NCBI RefSeq assembly: GCF_000429425.1
Contig: NZ_AUBV01000004.1
Span: 405,174-469,173, forward strand
DNA from: Algoriphagus mannitolivorans DSM 15301
GTDB taxonomy: Bacteria > Bacteroidota > Bacteroidia > Cytophagales > Cyclobacteriaceae
Direction: 5' to 3'
DNA: 64,000 nucleotides
The translations under genes were made by a program, and so were the position numbers. Below the pieces are notes generated by a model. The model was not told where the DNA came from. It worked only from the letters and a program-made list of their open reading frames with translations, and did no database searches. Below, in pieces: positions 17,765 to 26,978 of this stretch. Each line of letters begins with the position of its first letter. The stretch's first letter is position 1.

Positions 17765-20700
17765 ATGAAACAACCATTACCAAAACAAATTTGGATTGGG
17801 TCAGTGAATTATTTTCAAATCATTTCACTGTGTATCTGCCTGTTCTTAGGCAGTGTCGCCCAAGTAGCGGCCTTTCAGGGAGAAGCTGCCTCAGTCATTG
17901 AGGGGCAGGTTTTAGACAACCAGGGACTGGCAATTCCTGGAGTAAACATTCTGGTCAAAGGAACTGTCAATGCTACCGTGACAGACATCGATGGCAAGTT
18001 CAAAATCATGGCAAAGCCTACCGATACCCTGATTTTTTCCTTCATTGGATACACCACACAAGAAGTTCTGGTGGGAGCTCAAAAATTAATCTCGCTTACT
18101 CTGAGTGAGGATTTGACCCAACTGGATGAAGTAATTGTCGTGGGCTACGGTACTCAGAAGAAATCACATTTGACCGGTGCTGTATCAAAATTTGAGAACA
18201 GCAATCTGGGTGACCTTCCAACCGTAAGAGCCGACCAGGCCCTTCAGGGAAAAATCGCCGGGGTGCAGATTCAAAATACCACATCTGAAGCAGGTGTTTC
18301 TCCATCCATTCGAATCCGTGGTAATAGCTCCATCGGGGCCAATAATGAGCCACTTGTCGTAGTCGATGGCTTCCCAACTCCAGACGGACTTTCCTTCATC
18401 AACCCTAATGACATTGAATCCATCGAAGTATTGAAGGATGCTGCTTCTGCTGCCATCTACGGATCCAGAGGAGCAAATGGCGTAATCATCGTGACCACCA
18501 AAAATGGTATCGTGGACAAGCCATCATTCACCTTCAAAATGTTCTCTGGGGTAAACAATCCTTACAAACTTCATGATATGCTCACTTCCAAAGAATATGC
18601 AGAATTGCTTTGGGAAGAACAAACACGTGGAGGTGCTGCACCAACCATCCATGAACAGGCCGCTTGGTCTGTCCAGAATGAAACAGACTGGCAGCGAGAA
18701 GGTCTTCGTACTGGCGTCATTAGTAGCTACCAATTGGGTGTCTCTGGAGGTAAAAAGGATTTGACCTATTTGATCTCTGCCGGATACAATGATGAAAAAG
18801 GGATGTTGATCAACAATGACTTCCAGCGCTTCAACTTAAGAGCGAAAATGGATGCCAGATTGAGCAAAATGCTGAAAGTAGGAGTCAACTTCAATCCTTC
18901 TTATACCAAGAGAATTCTACCAGCTTCCAATTTCACTGATTATTTCCGAACTCCTTCCTTCATGCCTGTGCGGCATACCGCCGAGACCTCAGCCTTGACA
19001 GGTATTCCTATAGGAGAATGGGCACATGGACGTCATTTCAGCAACGTACTGTATCAGTTCACCACTCCTCAAGGAGTAGCTGTTTCTACCACTGCTGCCA
19101 GACCTTGGAGTACTTCCAACAACAATCCAAAGTTCATTAGTGATAATGACTCCAGAGTAGACAACCAATATAGAATGTTGGCATCTACTTACTTTCAAGT
19201 TGATTTGGCTAAAAACTTCTTCTTGAAATTTTCACAAGGAGCTTACATCACCAATAGAATTCAAGAGGAGTTTAGAAATTCCGGTACCAACCGTGCTGGT
19301 GATCCAAACCGTGGTTCTTATGCCAATAGCTTGAGAATTGATTTGCTTTCTGAAAACATCATCAGCTACTCAAAAGCATTTGATAAGCATGAGATCAGTG
19401 CAGTAGGTGGTTTTACCGCTCAAAAAGTAACCAATAGCTACGCCAATATCGTGGGTACCAATTTCCCAACGGACTATGTACCTACTTTAAATGGTGCGAC
19501 TGTTATCGATTTGGCAAGCACCAACACCCTGAAGGACGAAACGGTATTGTTGTCCTATTTGGCGAGAGCCAGCTATGCTTATGGAAACAAGTACCTGTTT
19601 TCTGCAAGTGCCAGAACTGACGGAAGCTCATTGTTTGGTCCTGAAAACAAGTGGGGTTGGTTCCCATCTGTATCCGCTGGATGGGTTCTGTCCGAGGAAA
19701 ATTTCCTAAAGACAAGCCGTGTGATTGATGTGCTTAAATTGAGAGCAAGCTACGGGGTGACTGGAAATAATGACATTCAGAACTATGCTTATGTCAACAG
19801 ACTCTATTCTGAAAATTACCCTCTGGGATCAGGCACAGGAATCTTGACTCCAGGATTGGCTCAATCTGGTAATACACTGGCCAATAGAGCAATTGCTTGG
19901 GAAAGAACATTCTCCAGCAACATCGGTGTAGATGTAGCCTTCTTCGAAAACAGATTCAACCTTTCCTTGGAAATGTACCGCTCTCAGACGGATCAGCTCC
20001 TTTTGAGACAGCCGACTCTGGCCATTACGGGCTTTACAGAATATTGGAACAACATCGGAAAAATCCAGAACAAGGGTTTCGAAATGGAATTCCGTTCCAA
20101 TAACATCAACAAAACCAAATTCCAGTGGACCACTTCTTTGAACCTATCGACAGTTAGAAATAAACTGGTTGAATTTAGCGGCGAAGATCGAGTGCTCTCT
20201 TACGGGGAAAGAAGTGAGATTTATTTAGCAGCGGTTGGACAGCCTTACATTCAATACTTTGGCTACAAGACCATCGGCGTATGGAATTCTCAGGAAGAAA
20301 TCAATGCTAATCCAAGCAGCAGCTTGGACCGTCCGGGAGGATTGAGAGTTCTTGATGCGAATGGAGATGGTAAAATTGATGACAATGACCGTGTGGTTTT
20401 AGGCAACCCTTTCCCTGATTTTACTTGGGGGATTACCAACAACTTCACTTTCGGAAACTTTGATTTGAGCGTTCTCCTACAAGGAGTGCAAGGCATCGAT
20501 GTCTTCAACGGAGATGGGTTTTACAACGAAACCAAGCGAACCAATAGAAAATATGTGGAAAACCGTTGGGTTTCTCCGGAATCTCCAGGAGATGGAAAAA
20601 CTCCATACAGCACCAACGGGATGGGTTGGCAGTTTACAGACTACATGATTGAAGACGGATCTTATGTCTCCGTACGGGATGTGGTTTTGGGATACAGACT

Positions 20701-20917
20701 TCCACAACAGATTGCTTCCAAAATGAAGACCAAAGGAGTAAGAGTCTATGGATCAGCCCAAAATGCTTTCTACTTCATGTCTAAAGATTACCGTGGAATC
20801 AATCCAGAGGCTAGATCTACCTCTTCCCAGTATGCATCTCCTTTGATATCAGGTTATCAAAGAGGGTCATTCCCAGTGCCTAGAGCATTTGTTTTCGGTG
20901 TAGATGTAAGCTTTTAA
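17765..20917 (+). CDS. susC: SusC-like TonB-dependent outer-membrane transporter
   Basis: This 1050-residue outer-membrane receptor imports oligosaccharides with TonB energy. A signal peptide (about residues 1-38) is followed by a carboxypeptidase-regulatory-like domain (EGQVLDNQGLAIPGVNILVKGT) and the LDEVIVVGYGTQKK plug entry. The plug domain contains ALQGKIAGVQI, IRIRGNSS and VLKDAASAAIYGSRGANGVIIVTTK. The remainder is the 22-strand barrel ending in a C-terminal aromatic residue (FVFGVDVSF). Genomic context with PL6 and PL17 lyases points to alginate oligomers as substrate. The partner susD follows after 11 bp. Confidence 0.96.
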   Translation: MKQPLPKQIWIGSVNYFQIISLCICLFLGSVAQVAAFQGEAASVIEGQVLDNQGLAIPGVNILVKGTVNATVTDIDGKFKIMAKPTDTLIFSFIGYTTQEVLVGAQKLISLTLSEDLTQLDEVIVVGYGTQKKSHLTGAVSKFENSNLGDLPTVRADQALQGKIAGVQIQNTTSEAGVSPSIRIRGNSSIGANNEPLVVVDGFPTPDGLSFINPNDIESIEVLKDAASAAIYGSRGANGVIIVTTKNGIVDKPSFTFKMFSGVNNPYKLHDMLTSKEYAELLWEEQTRGGAAPTIHEQAAWSVQNETDWQREGLRTGVISSYQLGVSGGKKDLTYLISAGYNDEKGMLINNDFQRFNLRAKMDARLSKMLKVGVNFNPSYTKRILPASNFTDYFRTPSFMPVRHTAETSALTGIPIGEWAHGRHFSNVLYQFTTPQGVAVSTTAARPWSTSNNNPKFISDNDSRVDNQYRMLASTYFQVDLAKNFFLKFSQGAYITNRIQEEFRNSGTNRAGDPNRGSYANSLRIDLLSENIISYSKAFDKHEISAVGGFTAQKVTNSYANIVGTNFPTDYVPTLNGATVIDLASTNTLKDETVLLSYLARASYAYGNKYLFSASARTDGSSLFGPENKWGWFPSVSAGWVLSEENFLKTSRVIDVLKLRASYGVTGNNDIQNYAYVNRLYSENYPLGSGTGILTPGLAQSGNTLANRAIAWERTFSSNIGVDVAFFENRFNLSLEMYRSQTDQLLLRQPTLAITGFTEYWNNIGKIQNKGFEMEFRSNNINKTKFQWTTSLNLSTVRNKLVEFSGEDRVLSYGERSEIYLAAVGQPYIQYFGYKTIGVWNSQEEINANPSSSLDRPGGLRVLDANGDGKIDDNDRVVLGNPFPDFTWGITNNFTFGNFDLSVLLQGVQGIDVFNGDGFYNETKRTNRKYVENRWVSPESPGDGKTPYSTNGMGWQFTDYMIEDGSYVSVRDVVLGYRLPQQIASKMKTKGVRVYGSAQNAFYFMSKDYRGINPEARSTSSQYASPLISGYQRGSFPVPRAFVFGVDVSF

Positions 20918-20928
20918 TCCAGATCAAC

Positions 20929-22377
20929 ATGAAAAATTTAACTAGAAATATATTAGCCGGTTTATTCTCACTTGGACTATTGACTGGCTGTGAATTGGAT
21001 CTTCAGCCAATTTCCGAAATTGGAGAAGGGACCTTTTATAGAACTGATGCTGATTTCAATACGGCAATCATCGCCGCCTATTCAGGTATGCAGGCTCCAA
21101 TTCTCAATGAATGGGCACTTACTGAGTTAAGGTCGGACAATACCAGAATGCACAATTCGCAGACGGCCAGCAATATTTATATCCCTCTGCGGGAGCTGGA
21201 CCTGATGACCTTTACTTCTGAGCAAGCCAATATCTATAACTATTGGGCGGACACTTACCACAATATTTCCAGGGTAAATACCGTCTTGGACAAGCTCGAT
21301 GGGATCCAAAGTCAAACTTTGAGAGATCAATTGCAGGGTGAAGCTTCTTTTATCAGAGCTTACCATTACTTCAACTTGGTCAGATTGTACAAGGAAGTGT
21401 TTTTGGTGGATCGAAGAATCAATGCCAAAGAGGCAGTGAATTTTACCCCTTCCACTACTGAGCAAATTTACCAGTTTATCATTTCTGATCTGACTGTAGC
21501 TTCAGCTAAGCTTCCCAAATCGTATCCTACTGCCAGCTTAGGCAGAGCTACTTCTTGGGCTGCCAAAGCCTTGCTTGCCAAAGTTTACCGTACCCAGAGA
21601 AAATATGCAGAAGCCGAAACACTCCTTGCCGAAATCGTCTCAGGAAGTGGTGCAGTTCTGCTTACAGGAAGCACTGGTTTTCAGCAAGTATTTTCCATCA
21701 GCAACGAGATGAACAAGGAGATCCTTTTTGCGGTGAGATTCAAAGCTGGAGGACTTGGTCTTGGATCACCATTGGCAAACTATTTTGCTCCGCAAAACTC
21801 TGGGGCTTTTGTGATCAACGGAGATGGAAATCATTTCAACAAGCCTACCGATGAACTGGTAAGTCTATTTGATGAAAAAGACCTGCGCAAAACCACCTCT
21901 TTCCGCACAGGCTACATTGGATCTGGAGGAAAATTCGTTCCGGATAATTACATCTATAAGTACTATTCCAATCCAGCTATCAGCCAGGATTCCGAAAATG
22001 ACTTCCCGGTAATCCGATATTCGGATGTGCTCCTGCTCTATGCAGAGGCTCTAATGGAAAATGGAAAGACTTCCATGGCTCTTACTTACCTGAATCAAGT
22101 AAGACAAAGAGCGGGGTTAGCGGCTTACACCATGGCGGATGTGGATACCAAGGAGAAATTCATCGAAAAACTGCTTCTGGAAAGAAGGCTCGAGCTTGCA
22201 TTTGAAAATCAGAGATGGTTTGATTTGGTGCACTTTGGCCTGGTCAAAAAGACTTTGGATCAGCAGTTTAAATCTGAAATTTTCTACAACGAATACACCT
22301 TCGGGGTAGCTCCGGTGTCAGAAGATAAAATCCTCATTCCGATTCCACAGCGAGAGGTTGACATCTTTAATCAATAA
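20929..22377 (+). CDS. susD: SusD/RagB-like surface glycan-binding lipoprotein
   Basis: This 482-residue lipoprotein carries its acylated Cys at residue 21 (LGLLTGC). It has the SusD features: an N-terminal ETDADFNTAIIAAYSGMQ-like repeat helix, the TPR-like GEASFIRAYHYFNLVRLYKEV segment and AAKALLAKVYRTQRKYAEAE. The C-terminal RYSDVLLLYAEALMENGK...LNQVRQRAG and ERRLELAFENQRWFDLV motifs follow. It forms the lid of the SusC transporter and binds the polysaccharide or oligosaccharide, here probably alginate. A strong intergenic hairpin follows. Confidence 0.96.
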   Translation: MKNLTRNILAGLFSLGLLTGCELDLQPISEIGEGTFYRTDADFNTAIIAAYSGMQAPILNEWALTELRSDNTRMHNSQTASNIYIPLRELDLMTFTSEQANIYNYWADTYHNISRVNTVLDKLDGIQSQTLRDQLQGEASFIRAYHYFNLVRLYKEVFLVDRRINAKEAVNFTPSTTEQIYQFIISDLTVASAKLPKSYPTASLGRATSWAAKALLAKVYRTQRKYAEAETLLAEIVSGSGAVLLTGSTGFQQVFSISNEMNKEILFAVRFKAGGLGLGSPLANYFAPQNSGAFVINGDGNHFNKPTDELVSLFDEKDLRKTTSFRTGYIGSGGKFVPDNYIYKYYSNPAISQDSENDFPVIRYSDVLLLYAEALMENGKTSMALTYLNQVRQRAGLAAYTMADVDTKEKFIEKLLLERRLELAFENQRWFDLVHFGLVKKTLDQQFKSEIFYNEYTFGVAPVSEDKILIPIPQREVDIFNQ

Positions 22378-22411
22378 GAAAAACCAAACCTAATTTGTAG
22401 ATAGATGGGTG

Positions 22412-22458
22412 GAAGGCGGTCAGTCCAGTTTATGGGTTTACTGGACTGCTCCGCCTTC
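22412..22458 (+). promoter_or_regulatory. Intergenic hairpin between susD and the lyase genes
   Basis: GAAGGCGG (22412-22419) pairs with CCGCCTTC (22451-22458), and CAGTCCAGT (22421-22429) pairs with ACTGGACTG (22440-22448), leaving a small internal bulge and a 10-nt loop. Only TTAT follows, so it is a poor terminator. It could protect the 3' end of the susCD message or partly attenuate transcription so that susCD is made in excess of the lyases. Confidence 0.7.
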
Positions 22459-22501
22459 TTATCCCCCTCTTTCCAGTAATCTGGATCCCAAGATTTACCC
22501 A

Positions 22502-24772
22502 ATGTATAGCCTCAGATTATTTCTTTTTCTTGCAGCTTTTCTGGCATTTCAGAGGGTTGTTGCACAGGTGGAAACTGTAGATTTTCCTCTCTTGGAGGAG
22601 GCGCAGTTTTTTGCGCAGCTACCGACCTCAATCCCTAATTCCGGGAAAATAAAGGCTCTTTACGCGCAAGGAAATAGTGCAGAAGCCCACAGAGAGTTGG
22701 CTGCTTATTTCAAAGAAAAAGCCAAGTCTAGATTTTATTTCAACTGGGAAAATGTCCCAACCAGACTCCAAGAATACCAGCAGCTTTATCCCAATGCTGC
22801 CAAAAACCACCTCAAAGATGCGGATTCTCATACTGAGCTGTATGATGCCGATACTCCTTGGAAGCTTCCTTTTATTAACAAAAAGGGCAAGCAGGTAAGT
22901 CCTTACGAAATCCGTCACCTTTTCCGGCAGCATAAATCCGGGGATTTTGCCTTTAGCTATTTTCTGTCGGACAAAAAGGAACTCCTACCTTATTTTACCA
23001 ATCAGGCAAGAAGCCTCAATCAGGCTTTTCAAAATGATAAAGTGGAACTGATTGCAGATGGAAATGGTGCCTATGAAAGTTTCCGCGGAGGAAACCGAAT
23101 GGAAAACTGGGTCCTTACTCATCACCTATTCCTGGCATCTCTGGAATATACCGATGCAGATCAGATTACGCTACTCCGGACTTTTTTGCACCATGCAGAG
23201 GTGCTTTATCAAACCAATCAAGAATTTCAGTTTGGTAACCACCAAACCAAAGGCATGGTCGCTTTGGCGGTGATTGCCATGATGTACCCAGAATTTGAGG
23301 CATCAAAAAAATACTACGATTTCGCCATTGCCAATTTAGGAAAGCATTTGGAGCTGGAGGTAAACTCTGATGGCTTTCAGTTTGAGCGCTCCTTTCACTA
23401 CCATGTAGGAGATATCGACAATTATTTCCGCGTTTTCAAACTCGCCCAAATCACTGGCAATCCCATTCCTGAAGCTTGGGAAGGGAAGCTTAGAGGCATG
23501 TTTGAGGCGATGACGGCTATTGCCTTACCGAATAAACTTGCCCCGGTGATTCAAGATGACACCGACAATCCCATGGCCACGGTCAATCAAATGGACGAAG
23601 TGATGGCCTTGGGATATGCTCTCTTTCCGGATCCTGTGTTTGGATATTTTGCCAGCACCAATCCCTCAGAGGAATACTACTGGTTGCTTTCCCAGACCGA
23701 TTTGGCGAAACTTCGCTCCAAATCCGAAACCAAGCCTACCCAAAAATCCACTGCTTTGGAGTCAACAGGTTACTATGTGTTCCGAGAAGGCTGGAAAGAA
23801 AAAGACCAATACATGCTGATCAGCACGGGTGTTTCCAAAGAAAAGCCGGATCACCAGCACGGAGATGTGTTAGGGTTCCAACTTTTTGCCAATGGAGACA
23901 TGTTGGTTCCAAATTATCAGGTTCGATACCCTGTTCCGGAATTTCCTTTCTTCAAAAACTCTTGGGTTAAAAATGTCGCCCTGGTCGATTCTATCCCACA
24001 AGGTCAGAAATGGACAGGAAATCAAGGCGGAAGTGGATTTGGAAAGTTTGGCAAATTACCTCAGGCGAAAGTCTTGCTTTGGGAGCCAAAAGGAAAAATC
24101 CAGGCTTTAAAAGGAAGTCATGATGGATACCAGGAAATAGGAGTAAGCTATGAGCGAAGTATCTTCTTTATTTCGGGAGACTTTTGGCTGGTCAGAGATC
24201 GCTTTTCCAGTGATAAAAAACATACCTATTACCAAAACTTTCAGGGGAACTATTCTCTCGAAGAGGGCCCGATTGTGGCAAGATCCAGTAATGCGGACGC
24301 CTCAGGACTGGACATCCTTCAGTTGGGAGCTCAGGTCACAGGTGCAAATACCACAGGAATGAACGGAAAAAACCGGGTGACTTTCCACTCCGAACCTTCC
24401 AATGCCATGGAGTTTGTGACTGTACTCAGACCCTACGATTCCTATCAAGACAGAACTTCCTTAGAGGGTTTTAAAGAGAAAATTCAACTGGGAGATTGGG
24501 AGGCATTCCGGGAAAATCTGGATATGAATGGCATCAATTTCACCGCAGATTATATCCTGAGGAAAGGAGATCTTCTTTTTCTCTTGGGAATGAAAGGCAT
24601 CCAATCCGAAAGTCTTACACTGAAATCTTCCAACCCAGTCGATGTTCAAGTGTCCCTTGCTACCTCAGGAATGGAGCTAAAATCCTTTGAGCCAGGCCCG
24701 GTTTTGCTGGAAAGTACAAGCGGATCCATTACCCTTACCTCTACCCCGACCCAAATTAACCATGAAAAATAA
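22502..24772 (+). CDS. Secreted heparinase II/III-like polysaccharide lyase, probable alginate lyase
   Basis: This 756-residue protein has a signal peptide (residues 1-22, ending VVA-Q). An alpha/alpha-toroid domain spans about 30-400, with GNHQTKGMVALAVIAMMYPEF and FQFERSFHYHVGDIDNY segments. A heparinase II/III-like beta-sandwich follows, with PDHQHGDVLGFQLFANGDMLVPNYQ. The HYHVGDIDNY and DHQHGD histidine/tyrosine motifs are plausible catalytic sites. The fold is shared by PL15, PL17, PL21 and PL39; which one cannot be decided by eye. I start at the ATG at 22502; a longer frame from 22409 would run through the hairpin. It overlaps the PL6 gene by 11 bp. Confidence 0.82.
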   Translation: MYSLRLFLFLAAFLAFQRVVAQVETVDFPLLEEAQFFAQLPTSIPNSGKIKALYAQGNSAEAHRELAAYFKEKAKSRFYFNWENVPTRLQEYQQLYPNAAKNHLKDADSHTELYDADTPWKLPFINKKGKQVSPYEIRHLFRQHKSGDFAFSYFLSDKKELLPYFTNQARSLNQAFQNDKVELIADGNGAYESFRGGNRMENWVLTHHLFLASLEYTDADQITLLRTFLHHAEVLYQTNQEFQFGNHQTKGMVALAVIAMMYPEFEASKKYYDFAIANLGKHLELEVNSDGFQFERSFHYHVGDIDNYFRVFKLAQITGNPIPEAWEGKLRGMFEAMTAIALPNKLAPVIQDDTDNPMATVNQMDEVMALGYALFPDPVFGYFASTNPSEEYYWLLSQTDLAKLRSKSETKPTQKSTALESTGYYVFREGWKEKDQYMLISTGVSKEKPDHQHGDVLGFQLFANGDMLVPNYQVRYPVPEFPFFKNSWVKNVALVDSIPQGQKWTGNQGGSGFGKFGKLPQAKVLLWEPKGKIQALKGSHDGYQEIGVSYERSIFFISGDFWLVRDRFSSDKKHTYYQNFQGNYSLEEGPIVARSSNADASGLDILQLGAQVTGANTTGMNGKNRVTFHSEPSNAMEFVTVLRPYDSYQDRTSLEGFKEKIQLGDWEAFRENLDMNGINFTADYILRKGDLLFLLGMKGIQSESLTLKSSNPVDVQVSLATSGMELKSFEPGPVLLESTSGSITLTSTPTQINHEK

Positions 24773-26978
24773 AGTCATCCCTTCATTCCTTTTTTCCCTG
24801 CTGACCCTCCTTTTTTTGGTCAGTGTGAATGCTTTTGCGCAGAAGAAAACTGTATTGGTCACTAACCTCGAAGAGTACAACCAAACCTTGAAGAGCCTAC
24901 AGCCCGGGGATACCCTGATGCTGGCCAATGGAACCTGGAAGGATGCAGAGATGGTATTCAAAGGGAAGGGCACTGCTCAAGCGCCGATTGTCTTGATAGC
25001 AGAGACTCCGGGGAAAGTTTTTTTGGAAGGAAAGTCTAATCTGAGAATCGGCGGGGAATATTTGGTTGTCAAAGGACTGGTGTTTAGAAATGGCTGGACC
25101 CCTTCATCCGAGGTGATTTCCTTCAGCATTGACAGCAAAAATCTCGCATACCATTCCAGAGTCACCGAATGTGTCATTGACAACTTCAATAACCCCGACC
25201 GAAATGCCCAGGACTCTTGGGTGATGATGTTTGGAAAAAACAACCGCTTTGACCACAACCATATTGAGGGGAAAAGAAATGTAGGCGTGACCATGGCCGT
25301 GAGACTGAATTCGGAAGAAAGTCAAGACAACCGTCACCAAATCGATCACAATTACTTTGGTCCCCGGCCCGTCTTGGGCTCAAATGGTGGAGAAACTCTC
25401 CGAGTGGGAACTAGCCCCTATTCCCTGACCAATTCCAATACACTCATTGAAAATAACTTCTTTGACAAGTGTAATGGGGAGACGGAAATCATCTCGATCA
25501 AGTCCGGAGGAAATATCATCCGTGGCAATGTATTCTTTGAATCCAAAGGCTCCCTTACCCTACGTCATGGCAATGGAAATGTGGTGGAAAGGAACGTATT
25601 CCTGGGAAATGGAAAATCTGAAACCGGGGGAGTCCGAGTGATCAATGCCGACCAAAGGATCGTCAACAATTATTTTCAGGATTTAAGGGGGGAAGAGTTT
25701 AGAGCCGGAATTGCCATCATGAATGGGGTGCCAAATTCCTCCATCAACCGATATCATCAGGTCAAAAACGCACAAATCTCCAACAATTCCCTAGTCAATG
25801 TGGCCAAGATCGAATTGGCTGTGGGCAGTGATGCCGAAAGAACAGCCGTGCCTGTGGAGAGCTCTTTTACCAACAACCTGATCTATTCTAATGAAGGAAG
25901 TGAAATCTTCAAGGTCTATGACAAAATCGATGGAATTTCCTTCAAGGGCAACTTTGCCAATTTCAAACCTTCGGCTGGAGGTGCCGGCATCTCTATCCAA
26001 AAAATCAAGCTCGAAAAAGGAGAAAATGGGCTCTTATATCCCGTGGATCCCAGCATTCAAGCCGGAGCTCCAAGAGATTTAAAAGTTTTGAAAATTTCTG
26101 AAACGGGTCCGTCTTGGTATCCCAAGGCTACTAAGGAAATTGTCTTTGGGACAGGAAAGTCTATTCCGGTTGATCCTGGATTGAATACGATCTCAGATGC
26201 CATGAAATTGGCCCAAACTGGGGATGTATTGGAGCTGAAAGAAGGAAATTTCGAGCAAACCAAGGTATTGGATATTACTTTTCCTTTGAGTATCCGCTCA
26301 GGGAAGCAAGCATCGATCAGCTTTGTGGGTACTCATCTTTTTGAAATCTATGACGGGGGATCCTTGAGCTTGGAAGGGATTCAGGTCACTGGTGAGAAAT
26401 CCGCAGATGCTGCCGGAAATGCCGTCATCAAGATCAACCGCGCCGGAACACTTTATAACTATAAACTGAAGGTTGCCAACAGTCGCTTCAGTGATATGAA
26501 TGTCAATCATTCTTTCAATTTTCTGGAAGTCTCTCCTGGAAGCTTTGCCGATACGATTCAGATCCTCAATTCTGAATTCAAAAAATTTACCGGATCAATT
26601 CTTTCCCTGAGAAAGGAAATCGATGATCTGGGAAAGTACAATGCAGAATATGTGATCCTCACAGGCAATCAGTTTGAGGAAGTTGGTGGAATGGTGGCTG
26701 ATGTCTATCGTGGAGGCACTGACGAAAGTACTTTCGGGCCTTACTTCATCGCGGAAAGCAATACGGTGAAAAACTCCGGGAAAAACAGCCGAAACAAAGA
26801 GTCTGCTTCCTTTAGCTTGATCGGGGTGCAATGGCTGGTTTTCTCAAAAAATACGCTGATCGCTTCCGCTCCTGTCAAAGTCACTGAGCTGGTAGGAAAG
26901 CCATATACCTGCTTTGCCCAAAACAAACTCCAGGATACTCCTGCAATCATTCATTCCAAAAACCAAAATCAAAAATGA
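24762..26978 (+). CDS. PL6-family alginate lyase (two-domain, chondroitinase-B-like)
   Basis: This 738-residue secreted lyase has a signal peptide ending at AFA-Q27. The N-terminal parallel beta-helix carries the PL6 motifs FDHNHIEGK and SNGGETLRVG. The CNGETEIISIKSGG segment then places Glu240, Glu242 and Lys247, with Arg268 exactly 21 residues after the lysine. This matches the calcium ligands and the Lys250/Arg271 catalytic pair of chondroitinase B-type enzymes. A second beta-helix domain (about 470-735) resembles the long AlyGC-type architecture. It probably cuts poly-mannuronate or mixed alginate. The ATG at 24762 overlaps the upstream lyase; an upstream in-frame start at 24687 would lack a signal peptide. 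It ends in an ATGA overlap with PL17. Confidence 0.93.
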   Translation: MKNKVIPSFLFSLLTLLFLVSVNAFAQKKTVLVTNLEEYNQTLKSLQPGDTLMLANGTWKDAEMVFKGKGTAQAPIVLIAETPGKVFLEGKSNLRIGGEYLVVKGLVFRNGWTPSSEVISFSIDSKNLAYHSRVTECVIDNFNNPDRNAQDSWVMMFGKNNRFDHNHIEGKRNVGVTMAVRLNSEESQDNRHQIDHNYFGPRPVLGSNGGETLRVGTSPYSLTNSNTLIENNFFDKCNGETEIISIKSGGNIIRGNVFFESKGSLTLRHGNGNVVERNVFLGNGKSETGGVRVINADQRIVNNYFQDLRGEEFRAGIAIMNGVPNSSINRYHQVKNAQISNNSLVNVAKIELAVGSDAERTAVPVESSFTNNLIYSNEGSEIFKVYDKIDGISFKGNFANFKPSAGGAGISIQKIKLEKGENGLLYPVDPSIQAGAPRDLKVLKISETGPSWYPKATKEIVFGTGKSIPVDPGLNTISDAMKLAQTGDVLELKEGNFEQTKVLDITFPLSIRSGKQASISFVGTHLFEIYDGGSLSLEGIQVTGEKSADAAGNAVIKINRAGTLYNYKLKVANSRFSDMNVNHSFNFLEVSPGSFADTIQILNSEFKKFTGSILSLRKEIDDLGKYNAEYVILTGNQFEEVGGMVADVYRGGTDESTFGPYFIAESNTVKNSGKNSRNKESASFSLIGVQWLVFSKNTLIASAPVKVTELVGKPYTCFAQNKLQDTPAIIHSKNQNQK

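Noticed and set aside
22409..22501. Upstream start adding 31 residues to the heparinase-like lyase
   Set aside because: It would run through the intergenic hairpin and hide the clear signal peptide that begins at 22502.
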